The position numbers and the translations under genes are program-made. The notes under the pieces were generated by a model. It was given only the letters and a program-made list of their open reading frames with translations, searched no databases and was not told the DNA's origin. From Microcaldota archaeon (GTDB lineage Archaea > Micrarchaeota > Micrarchaeia > Norongarragalinales > SBBD01), in NCBI GenBank assembly GCA_018819225.1, contig JAHJQN010000003.1, positions 62,001-126,000 of the forward strand: a stretch of DNA of 64,000 bases, in the 5' to 3' direction. Positions 7,029 to 15,026 of this stretch are shown one piece after another; the first letter of the stretch is position 1, and each line of letters starts with the position of its first letter.

Positions 7029-8316
7029 AACCGTATTAACCGAGGACGAGGTCCCGAGAAACTACTACAACATATTGCCGGACCTCCCCAAACCGCTCGA
7101 TCCTCCACTGGACGGACAAACCCGCATGCCCATCACTCCCGATGCGCTCAAACCCATTTTTCCGATGGAAATAATCCGGCAAGAGGTTTCCACGCAAAAA
7201 ACGATTGCGATACCCGACGAAGTACGCGAAGCGTATTTGAAATTGGGACGGCCTACCCCCTTATACCGCGCAAAGAAATTGGAAGCGAAACTGAAAACGC
7301 CCGCAAAAATCTTCTTCAAGCGAGAGGATTTGAATCCGTGCGGCTCGCATAAGCCGAATACCGCCATCGCGCAAGCCTACTATTCCATGAAAGAAGGCGT
7401 GGACGTGCTGGCCACGGAAACCGGTGCCGGACAATGGGGAACCGCTCTCGCTTACGCGACCCAGCTTTTCGGCTTAAAATGCGACGTGTTCATGGTGCGA
7501 ACCAGCTTTGAACAAAAACCGTACCGGAAAACGCTCATGCAACTCTACGGAGCCCACGTCACCCCCTCCCCGAGCCAGCGCACAACATTCGGGCAAGAAG
7601 TGCTAAAAAAAAGTCCGGAACACCCCGGGAGTCTTGGAATCGCGATCAGCGAAGCCTTGGAAACCGTCGTCACATCTAAAAACGCGAAGTACTCGTTGGG
7701 AAGCGTGCTCAATCACGTGTTATTGCACCAAACCGTCATCGGACAAGAAACACTGATTCAACTCGCTAAAAACGATGTCGAACCGGATGTCATGATTGGC
7801 TGCGTGGGAGGCGGCAGCAACTTCGGGGGATTCGCGTTTCCGGCCATGGAACGCAAACTCAAAAAGAAAACGAATACGCGGTTTATTGCCGTAGAACCCG
7901 ATGCCGCGCCATCCATCACCAAAGGAACGTACGCTTACGACGCAGGGGACACGGCCGGCATGACGCCGTTGATGAAAATGTATACGCTGGGGAAGGAATT
8001 CATTCCATCCCCCATTCATGCCGGCGGGCTGAGATATCACGGCATGGCACCCGCCATCTCTCTGCTCGCGCAAGAAAAACTCATCGAAGCGAAAGCGTAT
8101 TCCCAGATCAAAATCTTCGATGCGGCCGCGCTGTTTGCGCAAACCGAGGGAATCGTGGCGGCACCGGAAAGCGCGCACGCGATCGCGGCGGCCATTGATG
8201 AAGCCAAAGCATGCAAACGCTCGGGAGAAAGGCAAACCATTGTCTTCAATCTCTCGGGCCACGGACTCCTTGACCTGAAAGGATACGAAGACTACTTGGA
8301 AGGAAGAATCACGTGA
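7024..8316 (+). CDS. trpB2: TrpB2-type tryptophan synthase beta chain
   Basis: PLP enzyme joining indole with a serine donor to make tryptophan. TrpB2 proteins work without TrpA, and some are reported to prefer O-phospho-L-serine. Seen: the diagnostic N-terminal motif NILPDLP, the PLP lysine Lys110 in NPCGSHKPN (counted from 7024), the ATETGAGQWG substrate loop and the phosphate loop GCVGGGSNFGG. The conserved N-terminus (VKTVLTEDEVPRNYYNILPDLP) begins at GTT 7024, where homologues have Met, and no ATG, GTG or TTG exists in this frame before TTG 7075, which would remove the motif. A well-placed ATG with SD lies at 6999 one frame away. Followed 7 bases later by a SerK-like gene. Confidence 0.9.
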   Translation, partial: VKTVLTEDEVPRNYYNILPDLPKPLDPPLDGQTRMPITPDALKPIFPMEIIRQEVSTQKTIAIPDEVREAYLKLGRPTPLYRAKKLEAKLKTPAKIFFKREDLNPCGSHKPNTAIAQAYYSMKEGVDVLATETGAGQWGTALAYATQLFGLKCDVFMVRTSFEQKPYRKTLMQLYGAHVTPSPSQRTTFGQEVLKKSPEHPGSLGIAISEALETVVTSKNAKYSLGSVLNHVLLHQTVIGQETLIQLAKNDVEPDVMIGCVGGGSNFGGFAFPAMERKLKKKTNTRFIAVEPDAAPSITKGTYAYDAGDTAGMTPLMKMYTLGKEFIPSPIHAGGLRYHGMAPAISLLAQEKLIEAKAYSQIKIFDAAALFAQTEGIVAAPESAHAIAAAIDEAKACKRSGERQTIVFNLSGHGLLDLKGYEDYLEGRIT

Positions 8317-8323
8317 TGAAAAA

Positions 8324-8731
8324 ATGCCGTTAATTCCCGCTGGACAACTCAGGCCGCACGAGCGCATTGAACGAATGCGGTTAAGAAAAGTACGCGCGGA
8401 TATCGAAGCGCGAGGCGTGCTCGACTATCCGTTGCTTGTCTACGAGGAAACGCGCGTTATATTGGATGGACATCACCGCTTTCGCGCGCTTCAACTAATG
8501 GGCTGTCCGCTGATCCCCGTCCAGTTCATTAGATATGAAGGAAAGGCCGTGCAAGTCAGCAGCCAGCGCCCCGGCGTACGCGTCAGCAAAGCGCGTGTCC
8601 GTGAACGCGGTTTAACGGGCCGTTTATTCCCGCCCAAAACCACGAAACACGCATATAAGAAAAGGAGAAAACCGTTTAAATTAAATGAAAGTAGCGTCCT
8701 CGCTTTGGAGGGCGGACCCACAATATATTAA
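8324..8731 (+). CDS. SerK/ParB-like small protein, possible free-serine kinase
   Basis: 135 residues with the ParB/SerK-type fold signature: PHE at residues 11-13, the nucleotide or substrate motif ILDGHHRFRAL (Asp48-His51) and FPPKTTKH (102-109). In Thermococcus SerK, a free-serine kinase making O-phosphoserine, an N-terminal Glu and the DGHHR motif are conserved; this protein is shorter than SerK. It sits 7 bases after trpB2, whose family can use O-phosphoserine, so supply of that donor is an attractive inference. ATG 8324 has GTGAT 6 bases upstream, complementary to the end of the 16S tail. A ParB-like DNA-binding role is the alternative. Confidence 0.7.
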   Translation: MPLIPAGQLRPHERIERMRLRKVRADIEARGVLDYPLLVYEETRVILDGHHRFRALQLMGCPLIPVQFIRYEGKAVQVSSQRPGVRVSKARVRERGLTGRLFPPKTTKHAYKKRRKPFKLNESSVLALEGGPTIY

Positions 8732-8732
8732 A
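8722..8732 (+). promoter_or_regulatory. TATA box of the aIF5B gene
   Basis: AATATATTAAA at the end of the SerK-like gene would start transcription near 8753, giving a leader of about 30 bases that holds the SD TAGGTG (8772-8777) used by ATG 8784. Confidence 0.5.
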
Positions 8733-8783
8733 CTGTCGTCGCACTCAATTAGCCAAGGAAACCATACGGGTTAGGTGCGACTT

Positions 8784-10565
8784 ATGCTTCGACAGCCCAT
8801 CGTATGCGTATTGGGTCATGTGGACCACGGAAAAACCAGCCTATTAGATGCCTTGCGAAAAACGCGCATCACGGAAAAAGAAGCCGGAAAAATCACGCAA
8901 GGCATTTCCTCGTGGGAAATCCCCATCGGCATGATCGAATCCGCGTGCGGCGCGCTCATGAATAAAATGAAGACAAAATTCTCTATCCCGGGACTGCTTT
9001 TCATTGACACGCCGGGACACGAAGCGTTCGTCAACCTGCGAAAACGCGGAGGAAGCATTGCGGACATCGCGATTCTCGTCATCGACGTGAATCAAGGCCT
9101 GCAGCCGCAAACCAAGGAAGCCATTGAAATACTTCGGGAATACAAGACCCCGTTCGTCGTCGCGTTCACGAAAATCGATACCATGCAAGGCTGGGTCGAA
9201 AACCGGCCGAAAAACACGTGTTTTACGGACGTGCTTCAAACCCAACGCGAAGACGTGCGGGATGACCTCGACAAAAAAATTTACGAGCTCGTCGGAAATC
9301 TGTCGCAGTACGGATTCTCCTGCGAACGGTTTGACCGCGTGGACGATTTCACGCAACAAATCGCGATCATTCCCACGAGCAGCGAGACCCGCGAAGGCCT
9401 GGCGGAACTCCTTTTATTCGTGGCAGGGCTCGCGCAAAAGTTTATGGAAAAGAAGCTCGAAAAAGGACCCGGCCCGGGTAAAGCCAGCATTTTGGAGCTC
9501 AAGGAAGAACGCGGAATCGGAAAGACGCTGGACGTCATCGTTTACGAAGGAACGATTCGTGAAGGAGAAGATATCGTGTTCTCGCAAGCGGATGGCACGC
9601 CCATTCGCTCGCGCGTTAAAGCACTCTTAAAACCCAAACCATTAGACCAAAGAACCAACCCCGAAGAAAAATTCACGACCGTGAAATCCGTGGAGGCGGC
9701 GGCCGGAGTCAAAATCGCATGCGAGAACGCCGATCACGCGGTCGCTGGTTCCTCCGTATTCGTTGTAAACGACCAAACCGCTTCGCAAATGGAAGACGAG
9801 CTGCGCAAGGAAGCGAAAGAAATTGAAGTGGAAACCAACGAGAACGGGGTCATCGTCAATGCGGACGCGCTCGGTAGCTTGGAAGCGATTGTCCGGATGC
9901 TCAAGCATGAAAACATTCCGATCCGACACGCACGAGTCGGAAAAATCGTCAAGAAAGACGTATTGGAGGCGGCGAGCGTGGCGAAAGGAAACCAGTTCCT
10001 GGGAGTCGTGTTCGGGTTCAATACATCGATGGAAGATGATGCACGACAAACCGCCAAGGAAGAACACGTCAAGCTTTTTGAAGAAAAAGTGATTTACTAC
10101 TTAATCGAAAATTACAAGCAGTGGAAACAAGAGGAGAAAGAAGCGGAACGGAAAAAAGCGTTCCAGACGATTCCGTTGCCGGCCCGCATCCAAGTACTTG
10201 AAAACCATTGTTTCCGCGTCAGCAGCCCCTGCATATTCGGCGTGGAGGTATTGGTAGGACGCATACGGAAAGGCACGCGATTGATGACGGAAAGCGGCGT
10301 CAGTATCGGGGAAATCAAGTCCATTCAAAAAGAAAAGGAATCCGTGGACGAAGCCAAACGAGGGGACTCGGTAGCCATCGCCGTGCAAGGACCGTATTTT
10401 GGAAGGCAAGTAAAAGAAAAGTTCGTGTTGTACACGGAAATTGATCGAAACAACGTGAAAACGCTGGAAGAAAAATACGGGCAAGCGCTCAGCGACGAAG
10501 AAAAAGAATTGCTGCAGGTCATCAAGAAAATCCGCGGCTTCACCGTCATCCGTTCGACGAAATAG
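8784..10565 (+). CDS. infB: Translation initiation factor aIF5B (IF-2 homologue)
   Basis: GTPase that promotes ribosomal subunit joining. 593 residues. The G1 loop GHVDHGKT is at residues 11-18, the G3 DTPGHE near residue 75, and the G4 TKID near residue 127. Domain II and the EF-G-like and C-terminal domains follow, ending in the long helix and KKIRGFTVI. Like other archaeal aIF5B it lacks the long N-terminal extension of eukaryotic eIF5B. ATG 8784 is preferred over GTG 8775 because AGGTG lies 6 bases before it and the GTG is part of that SD. Confidence 0.97.
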   Translation: MLRQPIVCVLGHVDHGKTSLLDALRKTRITEKEAGKITQGISSWEIPIGMIESACGALMNKMKTKFSIPGLLFIDTPGHEAFVNLRKRGGSIADIAILVIDVNQGLQPQTKEAIEILREYKTPFVVAFTKIDTMQGWVENRPKNTCFTDVLQTQREDVRDDLDKKIYELVGNLSQYGFSCERFDRVDDFTQQIAIIPTSSETREGLAELLLFVAGLAQKFMEKKLEKGPGPGKASILELKEERGIGKTLDVIVYEGTIREGEDIVFSQADGTPIRSRVKALLKPKPLDQRTNPEEKFTTVKSVEAAAGVKIACENADHAVAGSSVFVVNDQTASQMEDELRKEAKEIEVETNENGVIVNADALGSLEAIVRMLKHENIPIRHARVGKIVKKDVLEAASVAKGNQFLGVVFGFNTSMEDDARQTAKEEHVKLFEEKVIYYLIENYKQWKQEEKEAERKKAFQTIPLPARIQVLENHCFRVSSPCIFGVEVLVGRIRKGTRLMTESGVSIGEIKSIQKEKESVDEAKRGDSVAIAVQGPYFGRQVKEKFVLYTEIDRNNVKTLEEKYGQALSDEEKELLQVIKKIRGFTVIRSTK

Positions 10566-10597
10566 CCAACGAGCGTTTCGAAAGCTAATACGAAAAC

Positions 10598-10606
10598 GTA
10601 TTATAG
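10598..10606 (+). promoter_or_regulatory. TATA box of the large surface protein gene
   Basis: GTATTATAG lies 28 bases before ATG 10630, with no SD between them, consistent with a leaderless transcript. Confidence 0.55.
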
Positions 10607-10629
10607 GGTTGCTACCCTGTTCAATCCAC

Positions 10630-13600
10630 ATGCAAACCGGGCCGGTGGTAAGCGTTGGAATCCTCGCGCTTATCTTAAGCGCGCTTCCGATCTCTGCGGC
10701 AACATGGGGAGCACCCGCATGGCAGGAATACGGACTGGATGTCAGCCAAATGCAGCCATGGGATTGGGCGGCGATATCGGATGAAGCGGGAGGCGCAGTC
10801 GCTGTATGGAGCAAGTTCCTGTCGGGCACGGCCCGAGAACCCTATTTCCAACGCGTTTACCCGGATGGAACACGGTATTTCGCAAACGGAATTCTATTGG
10901 CTCCCGCTTTCAGCGACTGGAGGGCCTACGACATGGAATTAATAAAACCGGGCACGGGCGCGCGTTATTATGCGGTTTGGACGAACATCAACAGCCCAAA
11001 CGGGGGTGCAGATGATGGGCTGTGGGTACAGCGCTTCAACGGCAACACGGGCGCGTTACTTTTCGGGGACGAAGGCATCCAGGTCACCCCACTCGAACCG
11101 TACGCGATGGCGCTCGCCGGCTCGGGAACCTCGAACGCGTACATCGCATTTGTCGAAAACTCTGCAGGAAATGGTGCCTCGCCGGACCTTTATTTGGCTC
11201 AGGTAACACAAGCCGCAATCGTAGACCGATTTGAGCTCGTGAACCCCGACTTCAATTCGAATACGAACGTCTACTTGAGCATGATCAAGTCCGGAAATGG
11301 CGTCATCGTGAGCAGCGTGCAAAATAGCCAACTCATTCTCGACCGATACGAGTACAACGTGAATTTGGGAGTTTGGGAGAAGGATTGGAGTAGGTTGATC
11401 GCATCAAACGTGGTTCCAACCCAATTAACAACGGACGAAAATGGAGGTGCCGTCATCGGATTCGAGGACTTTGATGGCACCGGATGGTACATTCAAAACG
11501 TGGGCTGGGCTTGGGTCGATGCATCCGGCAACATCGCGGACTCGGAAAGCGGCACGAGCACCAACTACTTATCCGAAGCCGTGTTGAAGAACAATGCGGC
11601 CGTGGAAACCCGCGTTTCCGCTTATGCATCGCCCGCAGGATTCGGTCGTATCGAAATATTATACGATGGTCCAGGAGGGGGACAAGCGATGGACTCCTAT
11701 TCCTATCCGTGGGACAACGGCAACAATCCGGCCCCGCAAACCAAGATATCGCTGGTAACCGATGGAGTCCAACGGGGAGCGCAGAACTGGTATGGATCGT
11801 ATATGGCGTATGAGATGCGAGAGAAAAACTGCAACACCGGTTCGGGAATGAATTGGGAAACCTATATCGTCATCAAGCGAGTCGACGGCGGGGGCACGCG
11901 TTGGTCCGGACCGTTTCCAAACTACGATGAAGACCGGCTCGTGCTGTCCATTCCCAACCCCAACCAATACCGGGCAACCAATCCCCTCGCGATCAATGCG
12001 GGTCCGGAATCCGCGATCGTATTTTGGACCCAGCGAAACCCCAACCGGGTTTACGCACAAAAAGTGATTGAAGCAGCCAATGAGTACGTGTATGCCAATG
12101 CGATTCCGGGAGTGAGCGGAGGTGGGCCATACAGCGGTAACGTCGGAGAAGAAGTGGCATTGGATGGAACCGTAACAGAAGGAAATGCCGTGGCGTTTGA
12201 ATGGAGCGTTTTTTCCGGAAACGCAGCCGACTGCATCTGGAATCCAAATCCCAATGTAGAAGATCCGGGTATTACATGCAATTCCGTAGGAACGAGGGGA
12301 CTCGCGCTTCGAGCACAGAATGCGAACGGTTTGTGGAGCGGATACGCGTGCACGAGCGTCACATTTGCAGCGGGGGGCGATCCCGTTGCGGATGCCGGTC
12401 CGGATCAGGAATTACTGAGTTTGGAAACGATGGTATTGGATGGATCGGGTTCAACGGATCCGGATGGAACGATTGTTGCCTACCGATGGCGGCGAGAAAC
12501 CGGTAACCTGCCCATTGATTGTTCTTTGACGGACCCGGACGGTGAAAGCGGGTCGTTGGCGCAATTGCATTGCACGGACGATCACGATCCGGCTATCATC
12601 ATGGAATTGGAAGTCGAAGATAACGATGGAAAGCTTGCAACGGATACAATGAACGCAAAATTCTTGAATCGCCTTCCCGTAGCAGACGCTTCCGGAAATG
12701 GTCCAGGAGTCAATGACCAGGATATCAATGTTCAGGGAACCGTCATTGATGAAGATGGGATCTTAAACCCAGCAGAATGGATCAGTGATGCTGGTCAATG
12801 TTTGAAGACCGCTCCAGATACCTATTTTCCACTGCCACCATGGCAAGCAAATATGTTAGTAACGGTTTATTCTAAAATGAAGTGTTCGGCCGAAGGTTCA
12901 TTCCCCATTCGATTGACAGTAACCGATGACGATAACGGCTACGATGAAGACTCGTTTGATTTACTCATTTCGTCCAACGCGCCACCCATTGCAAACGCGT
13001 GGGGAGATTACTCGGGTGCTCCGAATACCGAGATTTCCATTTATGGAACAGCTGACGACAACTCCGCAATCAATACGATGTCATGGGCGAAAGTATTCGG
13101 ACCCGGCAACTGCGTATTCGATACCACGTTTGTGGGTCAAGGCAGTCCGACCGCGTCCCTGAACGGAACCATTACCTGCGATGCCGAAGGAAGTTACGGA
13201 ATTCAATTGAAAGTCTCGGATGGTGATGGCGCACAAGCATCGGATAATGCGTTAGTTAATATCGGATCCGCACCCTCTGCCACATTCGAAGCCGTACAAC
13301 CTGCCGTCGTATTACTGGATTGTCCGCGTCTGACCTATCAAGAAACCACTCAAATTTCCGTTCAATGTCTGGATAATGGAGTGGCGTGCGAAACGGATCA
13401 GATAGTAATAACGGGTGCGCCAGCGACGTTATCAACGCAAGATGGACACGTGTTTATTTTTGACGTGGAAACGCTGACAGATGGGGAATATCCCGTCGTG
13501 GCCGACGCGGGATTCGATGCAAGCTCCTGCACCATTCGGAAAGTCGGGAAAGAAACGGCGTCGTTCCCGGAAACGCATCCGTTCATCATCGCACTCGTTG

Positions 13601-13644
13601 TTCTTGCAAGCATGGCCGTTGTGCGCCTCAAGAAAAACAAGTGA
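10630..13644 (+). CDS. Large C-terminally anchored surface protein with PKD-like domains
   Basis: 1004 residues, secreted. An N-terminal signal peptide (about 1-24, cleavage likely after ISA-A) is followed by roughly 450 residues of Trp/Gly-rich beta repeats, possibly propeller-like. At least three PKD/Ig-like domains follow, each with an ANAG- or ADAG-type entry (PVADAGPDQ, GSGSTDPDGTI, VEDNDG). A C-terminal hydrophobic helix (about 980-1000) ends in basic RLKKNK, the usual archaeal membrane anchor. Several Cys pairs (for example DCSL with HCTDD) suggest disulfides in the PKD region. TTG 10609 would lengthen the N-terminus but the TATA spacing favours ATG 10630. Function unknown; adhesion or cell-surface scaffolding is likely. 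It ends without a gap against the convergent DUF2073 gene. Confidence 0.85.
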   Translation: MQTGPVVSVGILALILSALPISAATWGAPAWQEYGLDVSQMQPWDWAAISDEAGGAVAVWSKFLSGTAREPYFQRVYPDGTRYFANGILLAPAFSDWRAYDMELIKPGTGARYYAVWTNINSPNGGADDGLWVQRFNGNTGALLFGDEGIQVTPLEPYAMALAGSGTSNAYIAFVENSAGNGASPDLYLAQVTQAAIVDRFELVNPDFNSNTNVYLSMIKSGNGVIVSSVQNSQLILDRYEYNVNLGVWEKDWSRLIASNVVPTQLTTDENGGAVIGFEDFDGTGWYIQNVGWAWVDASGNIADSESGTSTNYLSEAVLKNNAAVETRVSAYASPAGFGRIEILYDGPGGGQAMDSYSYPWDNGNNPAPQTKISLVTDGVQRGAQNWYGSYMAYEMREKNCNTGSGMNWETYIVIKRVDGGGTRWSGPFPNYDEDRLVLSIPNPNQYRATNPLAINAGPESAIVFWTQRNPNRVYAQKVIEAANEYVYANAIPGVSGGGPYSGNVGEEVALDGTVTEGNAVAFEWSVFSGNAADCIWNPNPNVEDPGITCNSVGTRGLALRAQNANGLWSGYACTSVTFAAGGDPVADAGPDQELLSLETMVLDGSGSTDPDGTIVAYRWRRETGNLPIDCSLTDPDGESGSLAQLHCTDDHDPAIIMELEVEDNDGKLATDTMNAKFLNRLPVADASGNGPGVNDQDINVQGTVIDEDGILNPAEWISDAGQCLKTAPDTYFPLPPWQANMLVTVYSKMKCSAEGSFPIRLTVTDDDNGYDEDSFDLLISSNAPPIANAWGDYSGAPNTEISIYGTADDNSAINTMSWAKVFGPGNCVFDTTFVGQGSPTASLNGTITCDAEGSYGIQLKVSDGDGAQASDNALVNIGSAPSATFEAVQPAVVLLDCPRLTYQETTQISVQCLDNGVACETDQIVITGAPATLSTQDGHVFIFDVETLTDGEYPVVADAGFDASSCTIRKVGKETASFPETHPFIIALVVLASMAVVRLKKNK

Positions 13645-13998
13645 TTACTTGAGTTCGGCGAGCACGCGCAACTTGTCGGGATCGCGCTTGATCTCCTTCA
13701 CGAGGTTCGACGGCCCAACAATCGTTATGCCTTGCGTTTTTCCACCCAAAATCTGGATCAACCGGGAACGCAAACCCTCGGGCTCTTCCCCGAACGAAGA
13801 AATCTCAATTCCCGGAAAACTCTTCGATATTTGCTCCATGGTGCGCTGGAACAACCGGCGCTCTTCCTGACGCGTCAAACCCTTCTCCAACACCAAGATT
13901 TTGCTTTCTTTGACGTTCTTGAGTATGAACTTGAGTTTTTCATCGTCGCCCATGCTTTCAAGCATGCGGTTGGAAACGAATTCGAGACTGATCTTCAT
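13645..13998 (-). CDS. DUF2073 family archaeal protein
   Basis: 117 residues, soluble, matching the archaeal DUF2073 family: KISLEFVSNRMLESM at the start, KESKILVLEKGLTRQEE near residues 30-46, and FPGIEISSFGEE near residue 62. Function unknown. In other archaea this family sits next to an Era-like GTPase, as here, with a membrane protein between them. It is the last gene of a five-gene minus-strand cluster and overlaps the upstream gene by four bases (ATGA). Confidence 0.85.
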   Translation of the reverse strand: MKISLEFVSNRMLESMGDDEKLKFILKNVKESKILVLEKGLTRQEERRLFQRTMEQISKSFPGIEISSFGEEPEGLRSRLIQILGGKTQGITIVGPSNLVKEIKRDPDKLRVLAELK

Positions 13999-14330
13999 TT
14001 CGATTTAGCACCAAAAATACCTTCCAATAACGAAGCGGTGACGTACCAGTAAAACACCATGAGCAACACGCCGATAAACGAAGCCGGCTGTAAACACTCG
14101 GTTTCCACGCCACATTGACCCGCGACAAAAAACAATGGCCAAGCAATGATCATCAAAATGGCTTGGTAGACGTTCTCCGGAAGATCAATAATGAGTAAAA
14201 GAAACAGGATGACCATGAGCACGAGAGCCAGCGTCAGCTTTCCAACCGTGGGCTTGAAAATACCGAGGTTCGCCATGCCGTGGTGATGCGGCATTTTTTG
14301 TCTATTCTTGGAGCGCTTCTTCATATCCAT
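13995..14330 (-). CDS. Small three-pass membrane protein of the GTPase/DUF2073 cluster
   Basis: 111 residues with a basic, His-rich N-terminus (RSKNRQKMPHHHG) and three hydrophobic segments at about residues 30-48, 53-70 and 82-98. Two Cys residues (73 and 78) lie in the loop before the last helix. Not recognised as a named family. Its start shares one base with the GTPase stop and its end overlaps the DUF2073 start by four, so the three proteins are coupled; it could be the membrane partner of the Era-like GTPase. Confidence 0.75.
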   Translation of the reverse strand: MDMKKRSKNRQKMPHHHGMANLGIFKPTVGKLTLALVLMVILFLLLIIDLPENVYQAILMIIAWPLFFVAGQCGVETECLQPASFIGVLLMVFYWYVTASLLEGIFGAKSK

Positions 14331-15019
14331 TACCGAGCGTGCTTTGCAATCGCTTCATACAACTTGTTGATGTTCTGGCCCGTTAACGCAGAGACTTCCA
14401 CGACCACATGTTGCGGAAACGCTTCTCTCACCTTATTCACCCTCGATTTCTTGCTGTCGATCTTATTCGCAACGATTATGACGGGAATCTTTCGCGCCTC
14501 CAGATTTCCAAGAATCGTAATATTCACTTGCGTAAACGGATCTTGCGTGGAATCCATGACCACAAGCGCCGCATCCACGTTCTCCAGCCACTTGATCGCT
14601 TCAATCACGCCTTTCGTCGCTTCTTTTGCCCGCTTCAAGGACTCGCTCTTTCGCAACCCGTACGCCGAAAAATCGCGGTAATCCACTTTCGTTGCAATGC
14701 CCGGCATGTCCAGCAAGTTCATGTCCAGCTCCTTGCCTTTCGAGCGCACCACCACATGCTCCTTCTTTTGAACCATGCGCGTCTCGTGCGGGACCTCCGA
14801 CACTTTTCCCACGGGTTCACCCAACCAATCCATGGAAATGCGGTTCGCCAGAGAGGTTTTTCCGGCATTCGGCGCGCCATAGAAGCCCAAACGAATAAGC
14901 TTCCTTCTCCAGAATAAGCGACGCAGCCAATCAATGAATCGTCGAAAAGGCATACCCAAATCCCATTCAATCGAGTGCAATACGTTAAATGCCTTTAAAA
15001 AACGTGCGTCCTTCGACAC
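14330..15019 (-). CDS. Era-like small GTPase
   Basis: 229 residues. G1 is GAPNAGKTS (about residues 48-56), G3 is DMPG near 104, G4 is NKID near 186 and G5 is SALTG near 211, so it is a complete TRAFAC-class GTPase. The N-terminal 45 residues are amphipathic and basic (RRFIDWLRRLFWRRK), suggesting membrane or ribosome contact. The archaeal family is conserved beside DUF2073 but its role is not established. GTG 15019 starts 7 bases after the upstream stop; ATG 14953 is an alternative, supported by a TATA-like TTTAAA near 14998 that could start a shorter transcript. Confidence 0.87.
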   Translation of the reverse strand: MSKDARFLKAFNVLHSIEWDLGMPFRRFIDWLRRLFWRRKLIRLGFYGAPNAGKTSLANRISMDWLGEPVGKVSEVPHETRMVQKKEHVVVRSKGKELDMNLLDMPGIATKVDYRDFSAYGLRKSESLKRAKEATKGVIEAIKWLENVDAALVVMDSTQDPFTQVNITILGNLEARKIPVIIVANKIDSKKSRVNKVREAFPQHVVVEVSALTGQNINKLYEAIAKHAR

Positions 15020-15026
15020 GAACGAA

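Noticed and set aside
8685..8774. A 29-codon frame (MKVASSLWRADP...) overlapping the end of the SerK-like gene
   Set aside because: A TATA-like CATATAAG lies upstream, but the SerK-like frame has family similarity nearby and nothing else supports this short peptide.
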